A stretch of DNA of 64,000 nt from contig NZ_CP037920.1 in NCBI RefSeq assembly GCF_007748195.1, forward strand, positions 4,415,800-4,479,799, in the 5' to 3' direction. Numbering within the stretch: the first letter of the stretch is position 1; each line of letters opens with the position of its first letter. This stretch comes from Gimesia aquarii (GTDB lineage Bacteria > Planctomycetota > Planctomycetia > Planctomycetales > Planctomycetaceae). The notes beneath the pieces are model-generated. The model made no database searches. It was not told where the DNA came from and saw nothing but the letters and a program-made list of their open reading frames with translations. Shown here one piece after another: positions 34,350-44,574 of this stretch. The position numbers and the translations under genes are program-made.

Positions 34350-35966
34350 ATGTATGATTGTGTGATCGTAGGGGCAGGGCATAATGGGCTCGTCTGTGCG
34401 CATCAATTGGCGCGAAAGGGCTGGAAGGTGCTCATACTCGAACGACGCGATCTGGTCGGCGGCGCGTGTGTCACTGAAGAACTCTGGCCCGGCTTCAAGG
34501 TTTCAACGGCTTCCTATCTGGTCAGCCTGCTGCTACCGGAGATTGAACAGGAAATGCAGCTTGCCCGCTATGGCTATCGGGTGCTGCCGCGGAATCCCTC
34601 TTCGTTCACACCACGAGCCGATGGAAAATCGCTGCTGCTGGGACCGGGCCTCAAGCAGAACCAGGAACAGATCGCACAATTCAGTCAGCGCGACGCAGAG
34701 CAGTATCCCCGTTATGAAGCAATGCTGCAAAAAATTGCGGAATGCCTGGAACCGGCGTTAATGCAGACGCCCCCCGATCTGCTGCCTCTGCCAGCCAGTT
34801 GGCGTTCGGTCGGTTTCAGTAAAAAACTTCGCGATACTAAAACCGCATACCATTTGCATCAATCATTAAAACAACTGGGCGAGACCATTCCGGAAGCGAT
34901 TGAACTCCTCACTGGCGCAGCGCTGCCCATTCTCAATCGCTGGTTTGAATCCGACATTCTCAAAGCAACGCTGGCGACCGATGCGATCATCGGCACCTTT
35001 CAACCACCGTCCGCACCAGGAACCGCGTATGTGTTACTACATCATGTCATGGGTTCGGCGGGTGGAGCACGGGGCGTCTGGGGTTATGTCGAAGGGGGCA
35101 TGGGAGCCTTAAGTCAAGCGATGGCAGCATCGGCACGAGATGCGGGTGTCGAAATCCGAACCGGTGTAACGGTCGAGCAAATTTTAATCGCTGATCAGAA
35201 TACGACAGGCGTCAGACTTTCGAATGGGGAGACCATCCAAACACGCTGTGTCGCTTCTAACGCAGACGCACATGTGACGTTTGAAAAATTGATCCCAGCC
35301 GAAACGCTGCCGGAGTCATTTCAAGATGCAGTCAGCCGCATTGACTATAGCAGTGCCAGCATGAAGATCAACCTCGCAGTGAGTGAGCTCCCCGATTTTA
35401 CTTGCATGCCCGGAAATCAGGAACCGGGTCCACAACATCGCGGCACCATTCACATCGGTGCGACTTGCGAAGAAATTGAACGGGCTTATGACGATGCAAA
35501 GTATGGTCACCCCTCACAAAAACCGATCATCGAAATGACGATCCCTACTTCTGTTGACAACACGTTAGCACCTCCGGGAAATCATATCTTGTCACTGTTT
35601 GTGCAATACGCGCCCTACAAACTGGCCAATGGCAACTGGGACGAACTCAAGGAAGACTTCGCCGATCGTTGCATTGAGCGCATCGCGGAGTTCGCACCGA
35701 ACTTACCGTCATCAATTCTACATCGCCAAGTGATTTCGCCCCTTGATCTGGAGAGAACTTTCAGCCTGACTGGTGGTAATATTTTCCAGGGTGCGATGCC
35801 CGCTCATCAATTGTACAACCTGCGTCCCGTCCCCGGTTGGAGCGATTACCGCACACCAATTCGAGGCCTCTACCTCTGCGGCAGTGCCGCACATCCTGGT
35901 GGAGGTGTGATGGGCGCCTGCGGCCGCAATGCCGCGCGTGAGATTCTTCGCGAGGGAAAATTCTAA
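34350..35966 (+). CDS. NAD(P)/FAD-dependent oxidoreductase, phytoene-dehydrogenase/PYROXD2-like
   Basis: 538 residues. The N-terminus DCVIVGAGHNGLVCAHQLAR is a dinucleotide-binding Rossmann motif, followed by VLILERRDLVGGACVTEELW. The central part has GGMGALSQAMAASARDAGVE with the FAD-binding region and the C-terminus GLYLCGSAAHPGGGVMGACG, the family's closing motif. Enzymes of this family desaturate carotenoids or oxidise related lipids, but the PYROXD2 branch has unknown substrate. The ATG at 34350 is chosen; a TTG at 34260 would add 30 residues without motif. No carotenoid gene is adjacent. Confidence 0.88.
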   Translation: MYDCVIVGAGHNGLVCAHQLARKGWKVLILERRDLVGGACVTEELWPGFKVSTASYLVSLLLPEIEQEMQLARYGYRVLPRNPSSFTPRADGKSLLLGPGLKQNQEQIAQFSQRDAEQYPRYEAMLQKIAECLEPALMQTPPDLLPLPASWRSVGFSKKLRDTKTAYHLHQSLKQLGETIPEAIELLTGAALPILNRWFESDILKATLATDAIIGTFQPPSAPGTAYVLLHHVMGSAGGARGVWGYVEGGMGALSQAMAASARDAGVEIRTGVTVEQILIADQNTTGVRLSNGETIQTRCVASNADAHVTFEKLIPAETLPESFQDAVSRIDYSSASMKINLAVSELPDFTCMPGNQEPGPQHRGTIHIGATCEEIERAYDDAKYGHPSQKPIIEMTIPTSVDNTLAPPGNHILSLFVQYAPYKLANGNWDELKEDFADRCIERIAEFAPNLPSSILHRQVISPLDLERTFSLTGGNIFQGAMPAHQLYNLRPVPGWSDYRTPIRGLYLCGSAAHPGGGVMGACGRNAAREILREGKF

Positions 35967-36308
35967 GATCATACCAGTACCGTTCAAACTGAAACTGAGA
36001 CACATCACCACGTTACATCCTCACACATTCAGGTACCAAAACTCAACATGCGAACATATCAACGCATCTGTATGTAATGGTTTTCCCTAACATATTTTGT
36101 TTACATGTCTTAAGTTCAAATAAAAGCACAATTGTTTCTGAGAATTAATCTTGATAGAGATCTCTTCTTCGAAATAATGAATGCCAGTGTAGTGATTTAT
36201 CAGACTATCTGTATAGAACTATGCTCTCTCAATTTGTGATCAACTTAGTTGATCATTCCATCTCAATAACGCAATTAGCGGAAGTTTTATCTTTCGAAAG
36301 GCACACTC
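35967..36308. other. AT-rich leader of the third DUF1559 module
   Basis: No gene. Moderately AT-rich. A GAAAGGCA ribosome binding site lies just before the DUF1559 start, as in module 2 (GAAAGGCAGG), so the leaders of the two modules share their last bases. Confidence 0.35.
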
Positions 36309-37244
36309 ATGCGTTTAAAACATTCACGAAAGTACGGGTTCACACTCATTGAACTCTTGGTCGTCATCGCCATCATTGCGATTTTAATTGCGCTGCTCTT
36401 ACCGGCGGTGCAACAGGCGCGCGAAGCAGCACGCCGCAGTACCTGTAAAAATAACTTGAAGCAAATGGGATTAGCGTTGCACAACTACCACGAGACTCAT
36501 CGTGTTTTCCCACCGGCAACGATCAATGCGGGCTTTAGAGATTGTGATGACGTGCATGGCTCCGGTGAGATTTTGAATCACACCTGCTATCAAATGCTCT
36601 TGCCGTTTATCGACCAGGCGAATCTATATAACCTCTTTGACTGGAGCCTTCCGAGTGGGCAGGGTACGTACTCTACTTGCCCCAGTACCGCCCCCACGTC
36701 GGATCAGTATTCAGTGGTGACTTCTCCAGTGCCTCTTTTTCTATGCCCCTCGGATCCAGGGAGCCCCAAAAGAGATACCACACACCCAGTCTACTATGCC
36801 AGGTTTGGCTGGCGAACCAGTTATGCGGTTGCCCATTATGCAACAGGCGGTTTTGGTGGTAGTTGGGGAGCCAACTCAGATATACGCAAAGGAACCTTAG
36901 GACCTAATGGTGCAGCTCGGATTGGGGATATTATTGATGGCTCAAGTAATACAATGGTGCTGTGTGAATCACAGTTGATTAAAGCCAGGGATGATTATGG
37001 ACCATTCTGGAATGTGGCGACCCATACATTTTTTAATCGGCCCGGAGTTGTCGGCTATACGTTTAACTTTGATCATACTAATGGAAAGCAAAATGCCTGG
37101 GGCGCGGGTAGTTTTCACGTTGGTGGCGCACATATTCTTCTGGCAGATGGATCTGTGCGGTTCATCAGCGAAAATGTCGATCGGGCTGGTGTTGTTGCAG
37201 CGCTGATTTCCATCAGAGGCGGAGAAATTTTACCGGAATTTTAA
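36309..37244 (+). CDS. DUF1559 protein with type IV prepilin-like N-terminus (module 3)
   Basis: 311 residues. Residues 10-30 are [19 protein letters not shown]; the rest follows module 2 closely ([73 protein letters not shown]). The divergence is scattered, indicating an old duplication. Exported pseudopilin-like protein of unknown role, followed by its lipoprotein partner 106 bases on. Confidence 0.95.
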   Translation: MRLKHSRKYGFTLIELLVVIAIIAILIALLLPAVQQAREAARRSTCKNNLKQMGLALHNYHETHRVFPPATINAGFRDCDDVHGSGEILNHTCYQMLLPFIDQANLYNLFDWSLPSGQGTYSTCPSTAPTSDQYSVVTSPVPLFLCPSDPGSPKRDTTHPVYYARFGWRTSYAVAHYATGGFGGSWGANSDIRKGTLGPNGAARIGDIIDGSSNTMVLCESQLIKARDDYGPFWNVATHTFFNRPGVVGYTFNFDHTNGKQNAWGAGSFHVGGAHILLADGSVRFISENVDRAGVVAALISIRGGEILPEF

Positions 37245-37350
37245 TCGGTATTGACATTGTTCATCTGAAAATCATGGCGTCTCAAATGAATTAATGCCAT
37301 ACTCCCGGTGTGTACCTAATTACTTTCAAGTGAAGAAGACAGCTCATTTC

Positions 37351-37782
37351 ATGAAAACAAAAGCAAGTTCATTCAACTCAGTGTATGTCCTATTCTTTTT
37401 AATCAGCTTCTCTGGCTGCCTGGGAGATGGAGCTGACCCATTACCCGACCTTTATGAAGTCACAGGCGTCATCACTCTGGATGGACAACCATTGGGTAAT
37501 GCCAAAGTCGTTTTTGAACCTGAAGCAGTCAGAGAAAAAGCACGCAGACGTGCCTCCAGCGCAACGACGAAAGCAGATGGTTCTTACAGATTATATTACA
37601 ATCCCAAAGCCGCTGGCGCAACCAGTGGAAAACATCAAGTAACCATCTTCAAGCTGCCGGATGATAATGAGGAACCGAGTGATGAGCAGTCGATCCCTGC
37701 AAAATACAATGAGAAAACAGAACTCACTGCCGATGTGACCGAAGGAGACAACACGATCAATTTTGACCTGAAATCGAACTAG
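37351..37782 (+). CDS. Small lipoprotein with beta domain (module 3)
   Basis: 143 residues from the ATG at 37351. Lipobox SFSGC. The mature part YEVTGVITLDGQPLGNAKVV, FEPEAV, GSYRLYYNP, GKHQVTIFKL and INFDLKSN parallels the module 2 lipoprotein throughout. The longer ORF to 37294 adds residues before the signal and is not used. Confidence 0.87.
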   Translation: MKTKASSFNSVYVLFFLISFSGCLGDGADPLPDLYEVTGVITLDGQPLGNAKVVFEPEAVREKARRRASSATTKADGSYRLYYNPKAAGATSGKHQVTIFKLPDDNEEPSDEQSIPAKYNEKTELTADVTEGDNTINFDLKSN

Positions 37783-37898
37783 TCTGTATCCAGGTTGATT
37801 GTCGCGTCTTCAGGAATGTTTGGTCCTATTATTATTTCTTTGAAGCCGCTATGGTTAAATGGGACGCAATTTAGAAATCGTGTACAATCAGGATCAAT

Positions 37899-38282
37899 AT
37901 GAAGAAGTCATCGTTCAAAGAATATTTGATCTTTTTTACTGCGGTCTTTGTGCTCTCACTGCCCATCTTCCTCGCATACTATTATCAACATCACCCCGAT
38001 CGGACCGTGACCGAACTGGAATCAACGGTGGCCTCTATTCCATTAGGTATTTCTGCGGCAGAAGCAGACGCCTTCTTCGGGACACAACCTGACAGCGTCT
38101 CCCAGATGAAAGGCGTCCTGGCGAACCCCACGATGATGCTCGAAGCTTCAAACCAATCGGCAGCAAAACAAGGTTCCATTCAATCCTACTCGTTAAGAAC
38201 CTGGAAGCAGAACGATGTGCATGCGACTGTTGCCATTGATGAATCCGGTAAAGTTGCCGGTCGCTGGACATGGGTTGAATAA
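37899..38282 (+). CDS. Small membrane-anchored hypothetical protein
   Basis: 127 residues. One N-terminal membrane helix (about 9-29) and a short soluble domain with SIPLGISAAEADAFFGTQPD and a closing TVAIDESGKVAGRWTWVE, likely outside the membrane. The repeated leucine-aspartate pattern of the middle suggests a small alpha/beta fold such as those that sense or gate. No family recognised. Follows the module 3 lipoprotein by 116 bases. Confidence 0.6.
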   Translation: MKKSSFKEYLIFFTAVFVLSLPIFLAYYYQHHPDRTVTELESTVASIPLGISAAEADAFFGTQPDSVSQMKGVLANPTMMLEASNQSAAKQGSIQSYSLRTWKQNDVHATVAIDESGKVAGRWTWVE

Positions 38283-38386
38283 GAAGCCTCTCAGTTAAAT
38301 GCTTACTGTTGAGATATCGTTTTTGGGCGGCTGAAAAGAGAGAGAAGAATCACGAAGTATTCTCCGCATGATGCTCTGCGTTAGCT

Positions 38387-39115
38387 TCAGAAGGCGGGGA
38401 GCCCTTCCACCAGCCGCATGCGAATCGGTTCGAATTTGGGATGTCCGAGGAGACCGGGGAAACCGCCACATTCCAGAATTGCAGTCCGCAGATAGCCCAT
38501 GAAATCGGTTGACATTGAATTGACACTTTCGGGGCGTCGATAGCCAGTCCATTCAAAGTTGCAGACCAGGGGCAGCCACTCTCCGGCATTCAATCCGTAA
38601 GGCGGCCCGCCAGAGATATCGTCCTTGTGATAACCGTCGGGCGCAAACGTAAAAATAAATTCCGACTCGGCATCATCCTCCTGATGGGCATCGAAATCAT
38701 CCATGATGTATTCCAGTAATTTCGGACTGCAGTTTTCGACGCAGACACCATCACAGAATTCCTTTGCGCCGGTGATTTCTAAACCGTCCCAGAAGTCAAC
38801 ATGAGTGTAGTCATCGAGATCGATAAACGAAATCCCACCAATCACATCCCACAACTGTTTCAGCACGGCAGGAATTGTGCGGCGTGTATGCGCTTCAAGC
38901 TGTGCCATCCGGTCTGCTTGCCCCTGATCCGGATCTAAAATCAGCGACTTCACTGGATAATCGATGTCAGCAAGCCGGTACTCAAGCGTGACCAACGCAG
39001 CGCGACACGTTTGCAAAGCCAGATCAACTTTCCGCGGAAGTAAATCCACAGTATTTTGAGCGGCTGCAAATTCTTGATGACAGCGGATGATTTCGGAAAT
39101 CGTCGCCATAGACAT
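38387..39115 (-). CDS. SMI1/KNR4-like hypothetical protein
   Basis: 242 residues from this start. The region LEAHTRRTIPAVLKQLWDVI and GGISFIDLDDYTHVDFW resembles the SMI1/KNR4 fold (helix, then strands, with a conserved G and D), found in immunity proteins of contact-dependent toxin systems and in housekeeping proteins. Acidic overall. No toxin gene lies next to it. The ATG at 39115 has only a weak site; 39109 is a second in-frame ATG. Confidence 0.55.
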   Translation of the reverse strand: MSMATISEIIRCHQEFAAAQNTVDLLPRKVDLALQTCRAALVTLEYRLADIDYPVKSLILDPDQGQADRMAQLEAHTRRTIPAVLKQLWDVIGGISFIDLDDYTHVDFWDGLEITGAKEFCDGVCVENCSPKLLEYIMDDFDAHQEDDAESEFIFTFAPDGYHKDDISGGPPYGLNAGEWLPLVCNFEWTGYRRPESVNSMSTDFMGYLRTAILECGGFPGLLGHPKFEPIRMRLVEGLPAF

Positions 39116-39413
39116 TCTCAACTTCTGACTGAATATCGAATCGAATATTTCCTGTAAGATATCACAATGGTTTCGAATTCGGCAAAACAGGAAACAGCAG
39201 AATCTAAAAAATCCCATCCTTTCGTTTCGGTCTAGTTTGAACTTTCTTATATCAAATCAATTAAGAAAGCAAACGTGATCAAGGCTTTTATTCATAAGCG
39301 TAGATTGTGAGCTGATTTGTTGAGCAGTGGTTGTATTGAATTGGGGATGAGCTTTGATTGCGACTAATAGCTGTCGAATACAATAAACCAGGATATTTGT
39401 TCAAAAAAGCCCC

Positions 39414-40211
39414 TTAATAGTCATCTTCTGTAATTCTCTCTCCGCCATCCGGCGTACTAATCGATTTCAGAATTTGGGGGTCGATATCCTTACTTAATGA
39501 CTTACCACTTCCATCAGCAAAGATGACATTTACTGCTTTGAATGGACTTCCGAATTGATCAGGTCCCCCTTTGAGTCCTTTGGCAGGATCCCGAAAATTA
39601 GAGGTTGAACCCCAGGCAGGAAAATTTGAGTTAATTTCGCCTAACATGATTGTCGCTGTCATACCATCAGCGGCCGATATCTCATCCAAGCTGTAAGACT
39701 TATTAATCCCCATCAAGCGCGAATTAGCAGTGTAGTGAGTGAGTGCATATTCTTTTGCATCAGTTTTTATGTCTCCCACGACAGGATTAATAAAAACGAG
39801 GATGTTGGTTCTAAAAACGTTTTGATTATCAGGATCATTCCATGATTTATCATAATGGATCTGTTTTGATAGTTCGACTTCATCAATAAACGGCAGGATC
39901 GTCGTCATCCAACCATGTAAAGGATACCCTGCTTGGTTTGTTGATGCTCCTACTGGTAAATTCGATTGTGCACCAGAACTATAATTAACAACCGCTCTAC
40001 CAATGTTTTTGAGATTATGAAATGATCTCCATTCCGGAGATGATGCAGACCTTCTACGTATTTTTTCTTTGTCTAAATAAGAAATGTATATAGGGAATCC
40101 TTGTATCACAACCACAACTATTAATAGGATCATGACGATGTGGCCAACAAAATAAATTTTTGTTTTGGGGTACTTTTTGGGTTCTGGAGGGAAATCAGCA
40201 GAATAATTCAT
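39414..40211 (-). CDS. Divergent DUF1559 protein without prepilin motif
   Basis: 265 residues. A membrane helix at about 22-42 replaces the prepilin N-terminus. Then FHNLKNIGRAVVNYSSGAQS and LPVGASTNQ, LHGWMTTILPFIDEVELSKQ, GMTATIMLGEIN and FKAVNVIFADGSGKSLS match the order of DUF1559 motifs in weaker form. Membrane-anchored, facing outside; role unknown. It resembles the protein at 13823-14581 in lacking the cleavage site. Confidence 0.7.
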   Translation of the reverse strand: MNYSADFPPEPKKYPKTKIYFVGHIVMILLIVVVVIQGFPIYISYLDKEKIRRRSASSPEWRSFHNLKNIGRAVVNYSSGAQSNLPVGASTNQAGYPLHGWMTTILPFIDEVELSKQIHYDKSWNDPDNQNVFRTNILVFINPVVGDIKTDAKEYALTHYTANSRLMGINKSYSLDEISAADGMTATIMLGEINSNFPAWGSTSNFRDPAKGLKGGPDQFGSPFKAVNVIFADGSGKSLSKDIDPQILKSISTPDGGERITEDDY

Positions 40212-41109
40212 TGCAGACTGACTTTCAAATGAAATTGAACGATTGCACTTTGAAAGACAATCGCAAATAAATTGATAATTCAGCAGCCCGCCAATTCATT
40301 TATAGTTTTGTGAATGATTGGAAGATCAATACAGAATTTTGATCGTCATGTTAAATTATACTCATTAAACGTTATGTTGTCCAAAAAATATTTGTGATGC
40401 CTCAGCAAACAATCGTCATCAGTAAAAAAAGAGAAATGATTAATCTCAAAATTGTTTAGCTAATTCTATTACAGTTGAGTACATGGAACATGTCTATTCT
40501 CGTTCGTCTCCATCCGTATGATTTAGAAAATGCTAAGTGAAGTATTTTCTTTGATTTGCTGTTTGCAAAATGCAGGTAGCATTTCTCAGCGAATATTAAG
40601 TTTAGACAAGATGGTCAAATTTACTTTTGCGCAGTTTTGTCTGAGTTATGGTAGTTCTGGTGTCGTTGTTTGTGATTGGAGAGCCTTTCGTGGTCGTGAA
40701 AAAGGGGAACAGGTTTGACATGAGCAGTCATACACAAAACGTCAAAATTCTGCCTAACTGTCTGACTTCGCTTGAGATCGGGGTTTGCTGTCGAAAACGG
40801 ATCAGATTTGTAGGGTTTCAATTCTTCACCTGTATCTGTGAGTGAACTTAATTTCCAACGCGCGCGAGCCACTTGGCAGGGATCTTAGGCATCGATTTGG
40901 GCCGATCAAGATATCTATTTCGCAGTAGTACACAGTTTGAATGGGGTTGGATTTGTTCCCTATCATTCCGTGAATCTCTGAGTTATCGCCCTTGAAATGA
41001 ACAAAAAAACTGACTTTGCTCGTGACAGATTGCTAGAATAACGATAGTCGTGAGCAAACGTTTGCAGACAAAACATTGCGGGCAGCAATCAGCGGGCAGA
41101 AAGAAGTGA
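40212..41109. other. Gene-free region of about 900 bases
   Basis: Short ORFs only, without recognisable motifs or ribosome binding sites. The sequence has no obvious terminators or repeats. It could hold promoters for the genes on both sides or a small RNA, but nothing specific is seen. Confidence 0.4.
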
Positions 41110-42561
41110 TTGATGAATGAGTCCCCTCAAAAAATAGTGAAAAGCAACACGTCTGTTCTTTGCACTGTTCCCGTGGTGTTATTTCTATTTCTGGTCACCT
41201 GTGTCGGTTCGCCGCTCTCAGCGCAGGTGAATGGTGGCGGGAATAATAATGGGAATAACAACAATAATCAGAACAATCAAAATCAAAACGCGGGGGGCAT
41301 TACCATTGATGCAGCCGGTGTAATTTCTGCGCCGTTCCGTGTGGCCAAAAACAGTAAGCAATTGAATCATCGGCGGCTCGAAGCGCTGGCGGCTGAGAAC
41401 CTCTCGTCGGATCTGAATCAGAAATCGGACTTTCGAAAAATCTCACTCGTCAAACTCGAACGGACGTGCCGTGAACTCAAGGAGAAAAACCAACCGATTC
41501 CACCCGAGGTTCAATACCTGGCGGGTCTGTGGCGGATTGATTATCTGTTTGTGGATCAGGAACACAACGATCTGATCATTGCCGGTCCCGCAGAAGGCTT
41601 TGCGCCCAATACGCAGAATCGCATGGTGGGAGTCGAATCGGGCAGGCCTCCTCTGCGGCTCGATGATTTAGTGGTGGCCTTCAAATCACAGGAGCGGGGG
41701 TTGATCACAGGTTGTTCGTTTGACGCGAAGCGGGAAAATCTGGCACGGATGAATGAGTATATTCGTCGCACCAATGGCGCTTCCTCAACGGCTACCGCTG
41801 TCACACGCTTCAAAACGATGGCGAAGATTCTGGGAATGCAGGATGTCTCTGTCACTGGTGTACCCGCCGGCTCGAATTATGCACGGGTGCTCGTTGAAGC
41901 CGACTATATGTTGAAACGAATTTCGATTGGGTTGGAGCCTTCAGGCATTCGTGAGATCAAAAGCCATCTGGCAACGCTCCGCGGGGGCGGCAACAGCACT
42001 CAACGCTGGTGGTTTACGCCGTTGTACGATGCGTTTACCACCACAGCCAACCGCGATGCATTTACTTTTTCGGGTCAGCGGTTGCAAATGATGTCGCAGG
42101 AAGAATTCGTCAACCAGGCGGGTCAACGCTCCGACGCCGCTCACACTCGACTTTCAACGACCAGGTACGCACAACAGTTTACAAAGTACTTTGCGAAACT
42201 GGCCGATCAGCACCCGACCTTCGCGGAACTGCAATCGATTACCGATTTAACGGTTCTGGCTGCGTTGATCAACAAGGAACGACTGCAACAGCAGGTTGGC
42301 TGGGATCACCGTTTCTTTTCCAGTGAGATGGATTATCTTGTTCCTCAGGGAAACATTCCCAAACAGGTACCGACTGCAATGAATTATAAAAAAGCCAGTC
42401 GACTGATGATCTGTCTGGTAGGGGGAGGAGTGACTGTGAACGCACGGGGTGTTGTCAATCAGACAGAGTTTCTGACATCCCGAGACAACACACTCCATCA
42501 GAAAAAAAACGCAGCCATTCAGCGCCGGGGAGAAAACACAACACGCTGGTGGTGGGATTGA
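41110..42561 (+). CDS. DUF1598 planctomycete protein
   Basis: 483 residues. A signal peptide (about 16-38, PVVLFLFLVTCVGSPLSAQ) is followed by an Asn/Gly-rich linker and a long domain with VQYLAGLWRIDYLFVDQEHN, LIIAGPAEGF, NRMVGVESGRPPLRLDDLVV and SNYARVLVEADYMLKRISIG. This ordered set of motifs is that of DUF1598, found almost only in planctomycetes. Exported; function unknown. Confidence 0.8.
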   Translation: MMNESPQKIVKSNTSVLCTVPVVLFLFLVTCVGSPLSAQVNGGGNNNGNNNNNQNNQNQNAGGITIDAAGVISAPFRVAKNSKQLNHRRLEALAAENLSSDLNQKSDFRKISLVKLERTCRELKEKNQPIPPEVQYLAGLWRIDYLFVDQEHNDLIIAGPAEGFAPNTQNRMVGVESGRPPLRLDDLVVAFKSQERGLITGCSFDAKRENLARMNEYIRRTNGASSTATAVTRFKTMAKILGMQDVSVTGVPAGSNYARVLVEADYMLKRISIGLEPSGIREIKSHLATLRGGGNSTQRWWFTPLYDAFTTTANRDAFTFSGQRLQMMSQEEFVNQAGQRSDAAHTRLSTTRYAQQFTKYFAKLADQHPTFAELQSITDLTVLAALINKERLQQQVGWDHRFFSSEMDYLVPQGNIPKQVPTAMNYKKASRLMICLVGGGVTVNARGVVNQTEFLTSRDNTLHQKKNAAIQRRGENTTRWWWD

Positions 42562-42738
42562 CGGGTGATTTCTAATACTGTCTACTGGTAAATGTGGTTT
42601 GTTTTCGTTGAAGATGGATTTGCACTGTCGGGCCAGCCGACAGTGGCACCCACGATGGTAGTAAAGTTAAATTATCATTGATTGATTACACTTTAGTTCA
42701 TTTTTTTCTCTGATCTTAAAAGGAAACTGATTTTCATC

Positions 42739-44541
42739 ATGAGACGTTCGCGCTTGCTGAATTTTGTGTGCTGTTTCATTCTGGCTCTCGTTTTTTCATC
42801 TGGTCAACTTCTGCAGGCTGCTGACTCGCCGAATGTGTTGCTGATCATGACTGACGATCAAGGCTGGGGAGATATCCGGTCGCATGACAATCCTTTAATC
42901 AACACACCGAATCAGGATCTGCTGGCAAAGCAGGGGGCACGCTTTGATCGGTTTTATGTCTCTCCCGTTTGTGCGCCGACGCGTGCTGCGTTAATGACGG
43001 GTCGATACAGTCTACGCACCGGCGTGCATGGCGTGACACGCGGTTTTGAAAACATGCGGGCTGAAGAAATCACGATTGCCGAGGTTTTGAAATCCGAAGA
43101 GTATGCAACAGGCGCGTTTGGGAAGTGGCACAATGGTCGTCACTACCCCATGCATCCGAACGGGCAAGGCTTCGAGGAGTTCTTCGGTTTTTGTGGCGGT
43201 CACTGGAACAGTTATTTTGATACCAACCTCGAACACAATAAACGACCGGTTGAAACCAAAGGCTACATCACCGATGTCTTGACGGACAAAGCGATTGAAT
43301 TCATCAAACAAAATCAAAAGAAGCCATTCTTCTGTTATGTGCCTTACAATGCCCCACATTCGCCGTGGATTGTGCCAGAAAAATATTGGAAGAAATATGC
43401 AAACAAAGGTCTGGATGACAGAGCCCGCTGTGCTTATGCGATGGTGGAAAGTGTCGATGACAACCTGGGACGCTTGATGCAGACTCTGGATGATCTTGAT
43501 TTGAGCAAGAACACCATTGTACTCTTTCTGACAGACAATGGGCCGAACAGTAATCGGTATAATGGTGGCATGCGGGGCCGCAAAGGTTCGATTCATGAAG
43601 GGGGAATTCGCGTTCCACTATTTGTGCGCTATCCGGGCAAAATCAAGCCGGGAACCGTCGTCAAGCAGATCGCCGGACATATTGATATTTTTCCCACTCT
43701 ACTGGATTTCTGCGATTTTGATGCGGCTCCTGGCATTCCCCTTGACGGAAAAAGTCTGGTGCCGCTACTGACGAATGAGTCGGCAGAAGACTGGCCGGAA
43801 CGTATGATCTTCACAGATCGACTCTTTCGTAATTCGATTCCCGGAACGGAACTACCCGTAGGATCGGTTCGCACCGATCGTTGGCGGGCCGCTTACGAAC
43901 GAAACCGCAAATGGAGCCTGTATGACATGCAGGCTGACCCGGGACAGAAAAAAGATGTTGCGAAAGCGCATCCGCAAGTCTTGAAACAATTGAAGGTAGC
44001 CTATGCTGACTGGTTTAAGGATGTTTCGAGTGCAGGGTTTGAGCCCATTCCGATTCCCGTGGGACATCCTCAAGAAAACATGACCTCGGTTCCCGCGAAC
44101 GAATCGTTTCTGAAACCGGAAGGCGGGCAGGGGATTAACTATAGTGGTAAAGGCCATAACGGCTATGCGAACAGTTGGATTGAAGACTGGACCGATCCCA
44201 ATGCAGCCGCGGTGTGGCATCTGGATGTATTAACCCCCGGAACTTACACGCTGACTTTGAAATACACGTGTGCTGAAAAAGATGCCGGCTGTCAAATCCA
44301 AACCAAGATCGGAGACCAAACACTGACGGCTACGATTTCAAAACCACACGCCCCACCCAAAATTGGTAATCAGGACCGTGTGGAACAATCCGATAACTAC
44401 ATGCGAAAAACCTGGGCGACCATTGAACTGGGAACCGTTGCATTACAAAAAGGACGCTATGACCTCACATTAACGGGGCTTAAGAAAACGGGTACAAAAA
44501 TGATTGATGTGAAGGGAATCGAAATCGCGCGCGGTCAATGA
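42739..44541 (+). CDS. Exported formylglycine-dependent sulfatase
   Basis: 600 residues. Signal peptide about 1-27. The N-terminal domain has LLIMTDDQGWGD (metal-binding Asp pair), and VCAPTRAALMTGRYSLRTG with the C-x-P-x-R sulfatase signature, in which the Cys becomes formylglycine. GKWHNG and TIVLFLTDNGPN supply the other active-site Lys, His and metal Asp-Asn. After about residue 440 a C-terminal jelly-roll-like module follows (WHLDVLTPGTYTLTLKYTC … VKGIEIARG). It releases sulfate from sulfated algal polysaccharides or similar; specificity is unknown. Confidence 0.93.
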   Translation: MRRSRLLNFVCCFILALVFSSGQLLQAADSPNVLLIMTDDQGWGDIRSHDNPLINTPNQDLLAKQGARFDRFYVSPVCAPTRAALMTGRYSLRTGVHGVTRGFENMRAEEITIAEVLKSEEYATGAFGKWHNGRHYPMHPNGQGFEEFFGFCGGHWNSYFDTNLEHNKRPVETKGYITDVLTDKAIEFIKQNQKKPFFCYVPYNAPHSPWIVPEKYWKKYANKGLDDRARCAYAMVESVDDNLGRLMQTLDDLDLSKNTIVLFLTDNGPNSNRYNGGMRGRKGSIHEGGIRVPLFVRYPGKIKPGTVVKQIAGHIDIFPTLLDFCDFDAAPGIPLDGKSLVPLLTNESAEDWPERMIFTDRLFRNSIPGTELPVGSVRTDRWRAAYERNRKWSLYDMQADPGQKKDVAKAHPQVLKQLKVAYADWFKDVSSAGFEPIPIPVGHPQENMTSVPANESFLKPEGGQGINYSGKGHNGYANSWIEDWTDPNAAAVWHLDVLTPGTYTLTLKYTCAEKDAGCQIQTKIGDQTLTATISKPHAPPKIGNQDRVEQSDNYMRKTWATIELGTVALQKGRYDLTLTGLKKTGTKMIDVKGIEIARGQ

Positions 44542-44574
44542 AAAAACATCGATTCATTTTCGTCACAGCAACAA

